Position numbers and translations under genes: made by a program. Under the pieces are notes generated by a model. It saw only the letters and a program-made list of their open reading frames with translations. It made no database searches and was not told where the DNA came from. Source: JAQBGV01 sp032128395 (GTDB lineage: Bacteria > Planctomycetota > UBA8108 > UBA1146). Taken from it: a stretch of 35,571 nt of DNA. The stretch covers positions 1-35,571 of the forward strand of contig JAQBGV010000010.1 of the NCBI GenBank assembly GCA_032128395.1, written 5' to 3'. Positions 1-7,114 of the stretch are shown in pieces. Position 1 is the stretch's first letter; each line of letters starts with the position of its first letter.

Positions 1-1112
1 ACCTTCGGCGAGCCAGTCCCCCCTATTTGCCGCCCTCGTCCGGGGGCTGCGGGCCGACGTCGGGGGTCGGCGGCGGGGGGGATCGGAGCGGGCTCCGGCT
101 CTGGCGGACGCAGCTGATCGAGACTCTTGAACAAACCGTCCGCCGAATAGGTCGGGAGTAGGAACACCCTATCATCTCCGCGACGACGTCCGTACGTGCC
201 CTCCCGGGATCCGTCGATCGGTCCGTTCTGACCGATCTCGATGACGATCGGCTCGTCGTCCTTCCGCGTGATCGTCAACGTCCTCTGGGGCGGCTCGAGG
301 CCGTACCCTGCGATCCCGCTCGGGTCGGCGGTGGCGCTCCCACGCACACTGCGCACGGTATTGCGTAGACCCCGTACGATGGCGGGATCCGCTTCGAACA
401 CGTCCGGTGAGATCACCTTCCAGCTGACGATCGTCGCGGGCTCGCCCGGATCACCATTCGCAGTGGGGGTGGTCGTCTGAGACTCGATCTGGCGCAGGTC
501 GATGGTGCCCTCCTCGGTCTCGAAGACGAAACCAGTGATCGCGGTCTCCTCCTGGAGCGAGAGAAGGGTGAGATCGATCCACTGGTCGATGAGGAGCCTT
601 CCGCCCATCTGCGAACTGTATCGGAGGTTCGGGCGGATCGAGTACACCTCCGCTTCGTCACCGAACCGAAGATAGACCCGGTCGAAAGAGTCGACCTTCC
701 CGATCGTGATGGCGCAGGGTAGGCCCGCCCCGCTCCCCTCGAGTTCGACTCGGAGCCCGCTCGCAGCGTCCACTTCGAAGGCGGCATGACTCGCCGAACT
801 GCTCCCGCGTCGCTCGGGGGACGAGATCGCCACGATTTCTGCGAGGAAAGTCTCCACCTTCTTCGCGTCCGCCGCGTAACCGAAGCGGGAGGTCGCCGAC
901 CAACCGTCCCCCACCCGCGCCAACTCCAAACGTGCGTCTCCCGAGGCGAGGGTGACTCCGTTCACGGTGGTGAGATCGATACCGACGATCCTCACCACTC
1001 CCTCCGGCAACGCCTCCGGTCCGCTGAACTCGGATTCCCCGGTAAACACGTAGAGAACGAGTCCCAGCAAACAGAGAGCACCGATCACTGCGAGGTTCTT
1101 GGTCGCCGGCAC
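1..1112 (-). CDS. DUF4340 domain protein (partial at window edge)
   Basis: The frame opens at a GTG (1112-1110) three bases after the gldG-like stop and stays open to the window edge (about 370 codons). One membrane segment near the N-terminus (NLAVIGALCLLGLVLYVFTG) is followed by a soluble body. That body has the repeated beta-strand style of DUF4340 proteins, with the typical near-terminal pattern YGLEPPQRTLTI and VFLLPTYSADGLFKSL. DUF4340 proteins are commonly the last gene of GldA/F/G-type transporter operons, and their function is unknown. The last 30 or so codons in the open frame turn arginine- and glycine-rich (PRRRPAAPGRGRQIGG). If one base is dropped from the seven-G run at 75-81, the frame instead gives a Pro/Asp tail ending DVGPQPPDEGGK and a stop at 25-23. 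The true 3' end is therefore uncertain. Confidence 0.7.
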   Translation of the reverse strand, partial: MPATKNLAVIGALCLLGLVLYVFTGESEFSGPEALPEGVVRIVGIDLTTVNGVTLASGDARLELARVGDGWSATSRFGYAADAKKVETFLAEIVAISSPERRGSSSASHAAFEVDAASGLRVELEGSGAGLPCAITIGKVDSFDRVYLRFGDEAEVYSIRPNLRYSSQMGGRLLIDQWIDLTLLSLQEETAITGFVFETEEGTIDLRQIESQTTTPTANGDPGEPATIVSWKVISPDVFEADPAIVRGLRNTVRSVRGSATADPSGIAGYGLEPPQRTLTITRKDDEPIVIEIGQNGPIDGSREGTYGRRRGDDRVFLLPTYSADGLFKSLDQLRPPEPEPAPIPPAADPRRRPAAPGRGRQIGGTGSPK

Positions 1113-1114
1113 GG

Positions 1115-2989
1115 CTACCCCTCCTTCTCGACGAACCGAGCCTCGTAGCCTCGGGCACGCCCACCGCGGGCGAGGTACCGAGCGAGCCCGAGGAAGAGGA
1201 TCAGGGCGGGCACCCCCAGCAGATTGCCGAACACCGCGAGATTGCGCTCGCCCTGCGACGATTTCCGGAGCGGCCGTGCGACCTGCGTCTTCGCTCGAAT
1301 CTTCACCAGGTCCTGCCCGAGTGCGAAGGTCTCGACCGCATTCAGGAGGAACGGGATGTTGGTGCCGTACATCCGGAGCGCAGTCACCTTCGCGAAGTCT
1401 GCAGAGCCGATCACGATCACCTGACCCGGAGCACCCGCGAGGGCGGGAACCACCAGCTCTGGAGCTTCCTCGGGTGTTCCGTTCTCCGACGGGGGCGTGG
1501 ACTCTCCGGCAGGAGACCACTTCGGCATCGGAGAACCCGCCTCGAACGCAGTCGGGAAGGTTCCCTCCAACATCGCCGCGAGAAGCTGCTCACGGAGCGC
1601 CAGCTCCCCCGGCGGATCGAGCATCCCGCGGTCGAGCGTCGGCCTCCACGCGGTGAGCCACGTTCGGTCACTCGTCGTGGCGAGCGGCGTGAAGGTGATC
1701 CCGTTCTGCTCGAGGACGAGCGGGTTCGCGCGAATGGCAGATGCGAACGGGAAGACCAGCGCCGAAAGACCCTGAGTGATGGGGCTCTCGATGTTCAGGC
1801 CCCGACCCTGGATGAGAGGGCAGAGGGAGAACGGGACCTGTCGACGCATCCGCATGCCGAAGTTCGTCTCCTCGACCACTTCGACCGGGGCACGTTGTTC
1901 CGAGCAGACGAGATCTCGCCCGAGCGAGAATCCCCACTTCTCGAAGAGCATCCCGAGGCTCGGACCGAGCGGGGTCAGCCCAGCCTGGAGCTGTTCGAGA
2001 TTCGCGGTGGTGTGCGAGACGAGCAGGATCGCCGGGCGGCCCCGTGCGATCGAGCGGTCGATCTCGTAGATCTGCCGTCGGGTCAACGCGTTCGGCTCTG
2101 CGACGATGAGGAGCTTTGCCTCCTCGGGGATCACCGAATCCTCTGTGATCCTGACTTCGACGATGTCGAACTGGGGCGCGAGCACCTGCTTGAGGAACGG
2201 CTCGTAGGGGTGGATCGACCGCGGGCCCTGCTGAAAGGGATCGCTCGGATCGGGAGGGAGTTGGATAACGTCGTCCGGCTTCCCGAGGAAGAACGCCACC
2301 TTCGGCTTCGTCTCGACGGTGAGCTTGACGATGCGATTGGCGAGCTCGTACTCGAGTCCGTCGAGGCTCTGGTGCACCGACATCACTTCGGGCTGACGAG
2401 CGAGGTAACGGATCTCGATCGATGAGTAGAAGTTCGCGACCTCGAACCGGTCCTTCTCGATCGACTGACCGCGCAGTTCCGGGATCCCCTGATTTCCGAG
2501 CTCCTCCTTCTTCTCTTCCGCCCAGCGGAGTTCCTCGCGCTCGCCGATGTCGAACTTCGACGATGCTGGGTCCTCTTTCGCGGGATCGTCGGGGGAACTC
2601 TCGTCCGCCGGAGCGCCCTCCCCTTCTTCCGCGACCTTCTCCTTCCGCTTCGCGGCGACGTGTGCCTCGATCAATCGGTAAGGATCGATGACCCTCAACT
2701 CGACCTGGCCGTCCGCAGCGCGGGCGTACTCCTTCAGAAAGTCGACGGAGTCCTGTCGAAGGTTCTGGAATCCGGGAGGGAGCTTCTCGGAGACGTAGTA
2801 GGTGATCGTCACCTTGTCGGTCAGGTCACTCAAGATTTTCGCACTCTCGGTGGTGATCGTGTGAAGGCTCTCCTCGGTGAGATCGATGCGCGCATCGAAT
2901 CGATCCGCGAGCAGGTTCGCGAATCCGAGGAACCCGATGAGGAGCACCAGGAAGATCGCCCAGCGCGTGAGGAATTGGTTTCTCCGCAC
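1115..2989 (-). CDS. gldG: GldG-like ABC transporter auxiliary protein
   Basis: A 624-residue protein of the GldG / ABC_transp_aux family, the non-ATPase partner in Gld-type ABC-2 export complexes. An N-terminal membrane helix (about residues 9-27, WAIFLVLLIGFLGFANLLA) precedes the family opening DLTEESLHTIT. The long periplasmic part contains a highly charged, low-complexity insert at about residues 110-162. A second membrane helix lies near the C-terminus (VPALILFLGLARYLA). I chose the GTG at 2989 because AGGAGG sits four bases upstream. A GTG at 3013 in the same frame lies inside the permease gene and has no comparable site. It follows the permease stop closely and precedes the DUF4340 gene by two bases, so the operon is tightly coupled. 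The substrate is unknown; in Bacteroidota the homologues are linked to gliding. Confidence 0.8.
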   Translation of the reverse strand: MRRNQFLTRWAIFLVLLIGFLGFANLLADRFDARIDLTEESLHTITTESAKILSDLTDKVTITYYVSEKLPPGFQNLRQDSVDFLKEYARAADGQVELRVIDPYRLIEAHVAAKRKEKVAEEGEGAPADESSPDDPAKEDPASSKFDIGEREELRWAEEKKEELGNQGIPELRGQSIEKDRFEVANFYSSIEIRYLARQPEVMSVHQSLDGLEYELANRIVKLTVETKPKVAFFLGKPDDVIQLPPDPSDPFQQGPRSIHPYEPFLKQVLAPQFDIVEVRITEDSVIPEEAKLLIVAEPNALTRRQIYEIDRSIARGRPAILLVSHTTANLEQLQAGLTPLGPSLGMLFEKWGFSLGRDLVCSEQRAPVEVVEETNFGMRMRRQVPFSLCPLIQGRGLNIESPITQGLSALVFPFASAIRANPLVLEQNGITFTPLATTSDRTWLTAWRPTLDRGMLDPPGELALREQLLAAMLEGTFPTAFEAGSPMPKWSPAGESTPPSENGTPEEAPELVVPALAGAPGQVIVIGSADFAKVTALRMYGTNIPFLLNAVETFALGQDLVKIRAKTQVARPLRKSSQGERNLAVFGNLLGVPALILFLGLARYLARGGRARGYEARFVEKEG

Positions 2990-2997
2990 TGTGCCTC

Positions 2998-3726
2998 CTA
3001 GTACTTTTTCCACTCGACGTTGAACGTATTGAGTGCGAGGAAGAGCACACTTCCCGCCACGAAGTACGCCACGTCACTCAGCGCGAGCACCCCGCGCTCG
3101 ATGCTGTCGAAGTGCGAGATGACGCCCGCCTGCTCGACCAAGCGGGCGAGAGCTGGGCTCTTCGCAGCGAGGATCGCGGCGAACATCGGGCTCAGGACGA
3201 GGGTGAAGATGATTCCCAGGAACACCCCGACCAACATCGCGATGACTTGGTTCTGGGAGAGCGAGCTCGCGAAGCAGCCGATCGCGACGAAGAACGCTCC
3301 GATGAAGAGGCACCCCGCGTACCCCCCGATGATCGGGCCCCAGTCCGGCTCCCCGAGCAAACCGATCGCGAGGGGGATCCCCGCGGTGCAGAGGAGGCTC
3401 GCGCCGAGCACCGAGAGCGCGGCGAGGTATTTCCCTAGGACGATGTCTCGGGTGTGGAGTGGGAAGGTCGAGAGCACTTCGGCCGTGCCGACCCGGAATT
3501 CGTCCGACCAGAGCCGCATCGTGATCGCGGGGGCGAAGACCAGGAGCGCCCACGGCATCACCGCGAAGAGGCTCCGCATCTCCGCCCGTTCGAATGCGAA
3601 GAACGGCTTGTACAAGAAGAGCCAGAAGCTGAGGAAGAGCACCAGGAACGCGATGAAGATCGCCGCGATCGGAGTGTTGAAGTACGCCTTGAGCTCGCGA
3701 CGGTAGACGACTCCGACGCCGGTCAT
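2998..3726 (-). CDS. gldF: GldF-like ABC-2 permease
   Basis: A 242-residue integral membrane permease of the ABC-2/GldF type. The N-terminus reads YRRELKAYFNTPIAAIFIA, typical of the family, and about six hydrophobic segments follow. The conserved cytoplasmic stretch ITMRLWSDEFRVGTAEVL contains the E-x-R-x-G-T-x-E pattern of GldF/NatB-like permeases. Its ATG overlaps the TGA of the upstream ATPase gene by four bases (ATGA), so translation is coupled and the two products should form one transporter. Length matches the family (about 240). The substrate cannot be read from sequence. Confidence 0.85.
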   Translation of the reverse strand: MTGVGVVYRRELKAYFNTPIAAIFIAFLVLFLSFWLFLYKPFFAFERAEMRSLFAVMPWALLVFAPAITMRLWSDEFRVGTAEVLSTFPLHTRDIVLGKYLAALSVLGASLLCTAGIPLAIGLLGEPDWGPIIGGYAGCLFIGAFFVAIGCFASSLSQNQVIAMLVGVFLGIIFTLVLSPMFAAILAAKSPALARLVEQAGVISHFDSIERGVLALSDVAYFVAGSVLFLALNTFNVEWKKY

Positions 3727-4715
3727 GCTACGCCTCCCCCGGGTGCCGCGCCGGTCAGACGCAAGTACGCTTGCTCGAGCGTCGCGTGATCGCGCCTGAT
3801 CGCGACCAGTCGCCCCCCCGATTCGGCCGCGAGCCGCTCCGCGGCATCGCTCGCGGGGATCGTGCTCCCCGCGCGGTAGATGCGCTCCCCTCCGGACCGG
3901 GTCGGCGACGCGAGCCCCAACTCCGCCCGGGAGCTCTCGCCGAGCTCACTCCCGCCGGTGATCACCACTTCCCACGACCCCGCGTCGACCGCCCTCGCGA
4001 GCGCGTCGGGGGTGTCATCGGCGATCAGGTGGCCCGCGTGGATCACCAAGATCCGGGTGCAGATCGCTGCGATCTCCTGGAGGATGTGGGTCGAGAAGAG
4101 GATCGCGCGCTCCCGCGCAAGATCGCGCAGAAGAGCGCGAATCTCGACGATCTGCTGCGGGTCGAGTCCGTTCGTCGGCTCGTCGAGGATCAGCACCGGC
4201 GGGTCGTGCAGCATCGCTTGGGCGAGCCCGACCCGCTGCCGGAATCCCTTCGAGAGAGCCCCCGTGGCCCGCTTGCGCATCCGCCCGAGCCCGAGCCGCT
4301 CGATCAGTGCATCGATCCTGCGCGTCGCCTCCGCCCCCTTCATGCCGCGACTGCTCGCGACGAAGCGCAGGTACTCGTCGACCTGCATCTCCCAGTAGAG
4401 CGGCAGGCTCTCCGGGAGGTAACCGAAGCGCCGCCGCGCCTCGAGGGGGGCACCGGTGATGTCGATGCCATCGACCCGCGCGGTACCGCGATCGGGGATG
4501 AGGACTCCGGTGATCATCTTCAGCGTCGTGCTCTTCCCCGCCCCGTTCGGGCCGAGAAAACCCAGGATCTCTCCCCGCCGGAGCGAGAAGGAAACCCCGG
4601 TCACGGCTTTCGTGTAGCCATAGGTCTTGTGGAGGTCGATCGCCTCGACGAGCAACCCCGTCACTACGGCTCCGCCGGTCGGAGTCGGAGTTGGTCCGGT
4701 GGACGTTTCCGCCAT
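3723..4715 (-). CDS. gldA: GldA-like ABC transporter ATPase
   Basis: A 330-residue ATPase subunit. Visible motifs are Walker A GPNGAGKST (about 55-63), signature LSKGFRQR (about 154), Walker B VLILDEP (about 174) with the following NGLD D-loop, and the switch histidine in FSTH (about 210). The C-terminal 80 residues form an extension typical of CcmA/NatA/GldA-type ATPases. The ATG at 4715 is preceded by a GGGGGAG stretch. The open frame reaches back to 4982, but the extra 89 residues look random and hydrophilic, so I reject the longer form. It is first in the gldA-gldF-gldG-DUF4340 operon. The 164 bp upstream (4716-4879) should hold the promoter, but I could not identify boxes. Confidence 0.88.
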   Translation of the reverse strand: MAETSTGPTPTPTGGAVVTGLLVEAIDLHKTYGYTKAVTGVSFSLRRGEILGFLGPNGAGKSTTLKMITGVLIPDRGTARVDGIDITGAPLEARRRFGYLPESLPLYWEMQVDEYLRFVASSRGMKGAEATRRIDALIERLGLGRMRKRATGALSKGFRQRVGLAQAMLHDPPVLILDEPTNGLDPQQIVEIRALLRDLARERAILFSTHILQEIAAICTRILVIHAGHLIADDTPDALARAVDAGSWEVVITGGSELGESSRAELGLASPTRSGGERIYRAGSTIPASDAAERLAAESGGRLVAIRRDHATLEQAYLRLTGAAPGGGVA

Positions 4716-4879
4716 CGGCCGTCTCCCCCAATCGGTATGAGATGGATGCGAGTCACCGCGATCGCCATGGTGGGCGCCCCGCGTGCCCTGGAAGTGTATA
4801 GGGACGCGGGGGGGCGATTTCAAGGGAGCGTGGCACTCTGAATCCGCCTCGAGGGCCGATTTGCCGCCGACTGGGGAAA

Positions 4880-5362
4880 CTATTCGAGCATCGAGGCCAG
4901 TTCCACGATGCTGCGGACATCGCGGCCGAAGAGGAGCGTGCTCGCGCCGATCGCCTTCACCGCCGCGATATTCGTCGGCCAATCGTCGACGAAGAGCACT
5001 TCGCCGGGTTGGATCGTCTCGCCGCGGATGTCATGGAAAGCACGGATGATATTGAGAACCGCCTGGCTCTTCTCCTGCCAACCGTACTGCGGAAATTCGA
5101 AGCGATCCTTGATCTCGAAGAGCTCGAGCAGCTCCTCGCAGACTTCGGGATCGCTCCGGCTCGCGAGGGAGGCGTGCAGATGCCGACGATCGAGGCTGCG
5201 CAAGAGCGCCCGCACCCCGGGAAAGAGCCGAATACTCGCGGTCTCCCCGATCGCCTCGCGGCTGCTCACCAGCGTGAACGGGCCAGTGATCGGTTCGAGA
5301 CTCGTCTGGTTGACGGTCCAAAGGGTCTCGTCGAGGTCGAATACGAACAGCTTGTAGCGCAT
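4880..5362 (-). CDS. HAD-family phosphatase, MDP-1 type
   Basis: A 160-residue HAD-superfamily phosphatase resembling the magnesium-dependent phosphatase-1 / acid phosphatase group. Motif I is FDLDETLW with nucleophile D9 and acid D11. Motif II serine or threonine is likely in LASRS (about 65-69). The motif III lysine is K98 in GWQEKSQ, and motif IV is VDD (about 125-127). The phenylalanine- and tryptophan-rich start and the short cap-less length match MDP-1 rather than larger HAD families. The natural substrate is unknown. It stands alone: 164 bp separate it from the ABC operon and the next gene is divergent. The Shine-Dalgarno site is weak (GAGAT). Confidence 0.8.
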   Translation of the reverse strand: MRYKLFVFDLDETLWTVNQTSLEPITGPFTLVSSREAIGETASIRLFPGVRALLRSLDRRHLHASLASRSDPEVCEELLELFEIKDRFEFPQYGWQEKSQAVLNIIRAFHDIRGETIQPGEVLFVDDWPTNIAAVKAIGASTLLFGRDVRSIVELASMLE

Positions 5363-5411
5363 GAGTGATCTCGAGTTCCAGAATAGCCCTGAGCCGGAGG
5401 GGGCCCGCCCA

Positions 5412-5450
5412 GTGGCCGAAGGGCCACGGCAAGACGCCCCGCTTCGGGGC
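5412..5450. other. Two adjacent hairpins in a divergent intergenic region
   Basis: The 274-bp gap between the HAD gene (minus) and the lipoprotein gene (plus) contains two perfect inverted repeats in a row. They are GTGGCC-GAAG-GGCCAC (5412-5427) and GCCCCG-CTT-CGGGGC (5436-5450). Because both neighbours read outwards, these are not ordinary 3' terminators. They may fold in a 5' leader or be part of a small RNA or a dispersed repeat. No promoter boxes were convincing. Confidence 0.5.
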
Positions 5451-5636
5451 CGCGAGACGGTTCCCCTCCGCGATTCTTAGGAGAGAGCGATGAAAACTGC
5501 AAGGATCGACAGGCTGGCTTCGAGAGATCCCACCCACTTCGCCACCGATCGTTGTGGGGCGGCACCCATCCAGCCGATACCAGATGATGAGAGATCCTCG
5601 ACCGATCGGGGGTCACGCGGGCCACGGGAGGAATCG

Positions 5637-6614
5637 ATGCACCGACGCACCACACTCTTGCTCATCGCCGCTGCCGTGCTCTGGGGTGGGCTCGGATGCG
5701 CGGGCGGTCCGTTCCATACGATCTTCCGCGGCCCGGGAGAGTCGATCCCAGCCCAGGACCCCCGATCGGTAGCCTACATCGGCCTCACCCGGGTCGCTGG
5801 AGGTGCTGTCGGGGATGACCTCTTCCCCGCCCCACTCCCCGACGGCACCGGAGTGGTCTTCTCCTCCGATCGCCACAGCCGAGAGCTGAAACTCTACCTC
5901 GAGGAACCGCGGCGGGCCGGAGCGCTCCGACTCACCCACGGAGCGGGGGACGACGTCCACCCGGCCGTTTCGCCGGATGGATCGAGCGTCGTCTTCGCGA
6001 GCAATCGGGACGGCGACTGGCGGATCTACCGGATCGCCGACCTCGCCGGGAGCGCTCCACCCCAGGCTCTGACGGAGCCGGGCGCCGACGCCCTCCATCC
6101 CGCTTTCGACGCGGACGGGAAACGGATCTGCTACATGCGCCGCTCACCGCGGGGGGTGTGGGAGGTCTGGGTCCTCTCCCTCGTCGACAGCACCGAGCGC
6201 TTCATCGGGTCGGGGCTCTTCCCGGAATTCCATCCGACGAAGGAGCGGATCGTCGTGCAGCGTGCACGCGACCGGGACGACCGTTGGTATTCGATCCACT
6301 TGATCGACCTCGAGGACGGCCGCGAGCGTGAACTGGTCGCCGGGGCCGACTGGGGAGCGGTCAATCCGAGCTTCTCCCCGGACGGTCGCTGGATCGTGTT
6401 CAACAGCGTCAGGGAGCGGAGCGACGACGACGCCCGCCCCGATCATGGCGACGACCTGTGGTGCATGACCGAGGACGGCCGGCAACTGACCCGTCTGACC
6501 GAAACCGCACGCTCGGAGTGGAACCCGGTGTGGGCAAAGGATGGTCAGGTGTACTTCACGGCGACGCAGGGAGAGCGAGTCGGCATCTGGCGCGTGACGC
6601 CGAGATTGCCGTAG
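5637..6614 (+). CDS. TolB-like PD40 beta-propeller lipoprotein
   Basis: A 325-residue exported protein built from WD40-like (PD40) beta-propeller blades. Recurrent blade signatures are PAVSPDGSSVVFASNRDGDW, PSFSPDGRWIVFNS and PVWAKDGQVYFTA, giving about six blades. The start ATG at 5637 has GGAGGAA just upstream and gives a short basic N-terminus, a hydrophobic core and Cys21 in a GLGC context. This is a weak lipobox, since glycine replaces the usual leucine. The open frame extends back to 5490 but without signal-peptide character. PD40 propellers occur in TolB and in many planctomycete envelope proteins; a scaffolding role at the cell envelope is inference. It is convergent with fliS, with only 53 bp between the stops. 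Confidence 0.78.
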   Translation: MHRRTTLLLIAAAVLWGGLGCAGGPFHTIFRGPGESIPAQDPRSVAYIGLTRVAGGAVGDDLFPAPLPDGTGVVFSSDRHSRELKLYLEEPRRAGALRLTHGAGDDVHPAVSPDGSSVVFASNRDGDWRIYRIADLAGSAPPQALTEPGADALHPAFDADGKRICYMRRSPRGVWEVWVLSLVDSTERFIGSGLFPEFHPTKERIVVQRARDRDDRWYSIHLIDLEDGRERELVAGADWGAVNPSFSPDGRWIVFNSVRERSDDDARPDHGDDLWCMTEDGRQLTRLTETARSEWNPVWAKDGQVYFTATQGERVGIWRVTPRLP

Positions 6615-6667
6615 TGTCCTGAGTCAGAAGTTCACGTGCAAAGTGGCGGGGCCTCGGCTTCGTTCGC

Positions 6668-7114
6668 TCACCCCGTCACCGAGATCGACGAGGTCGGCGC
6701 CGCCACCGGTGGACCGCTGGTCCGCTCCGATTTCGCCTTGTCGACCGCCTCCCGCCAGAGGTCGCGGATCTGGCGCATCAAGCGGGTGCCCTCCTCGACC
6801 TTCTCCACGTTCGCTTCGAGGTTACCCTCGAAGAGTCGTTCGAAGGTGAAGCGGTAGAGATCCATCAGACGCTCGTAGAGTTCGAGTCCGATCGCGGGGC
6901 TGAGCGCGCCCATCAACTCGAGGATGATCTTCTGGGCGCGCAGGAGTTGATCGTGCCGCTTCTCGATGTCCTGCTCTTTCCCCCGGTGAAGCTCGATGAG
7001 CGCCCCCTCGCAGAATCGGACCCCGCCGTCGAGCAGCAACATGAGGAGATCGTCCTGGGCCGCCGTGCCGACCTGGACCTCTCGATAGCGGCGGGTCGGG
7101 TCTGGGGAGGTCAC
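6668..7114 (-). CDS. fliS: Flagellar secretion chaperone FliS
   Basis: A 148-residue FliS-family protein, the cytoplasmic export chaperone that caps flagellin C-termini. The family helices are visible: YREVQVGTAAQDDLLMLLLDGGVRFCEGA, then the long helices IEKRHDQLLRAQKIILELMGAL and YERLMDLYRFTFERLFEGNLEANV. A proline- and serine-rich tail of about 20 residues follows. The GTG start overlaps the fliD stop (GTGA), the usual fliD-fliS coupling. It is the last gene of the flagellar block. No clear terminator was found in the 53 bp before the convergent lipoprotein gene. Confidence 0.92.
   Translation of the reverse strand: MTSPDPTRRYREVQVGTAAQDDLLMLLLDGGVRFCEGALIELHRGKEQDIEKRHDQLLRAQKIILELMGALSPAIGLELYERLMDLYRFTFERLFEGNLEANVEKVEEGTRLMRQIRDLWREAVDKAKSERTSGPPVAAPTSSISVTG

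Noticed and set aside
4716..4982. 89-residue N-terminal extension of the GldA-like ATPase
   Set aside because: It has no family similarity, is hydrophilic and irregular, and the ATG at 4715 has a better ribosome site and gives a normal family length.
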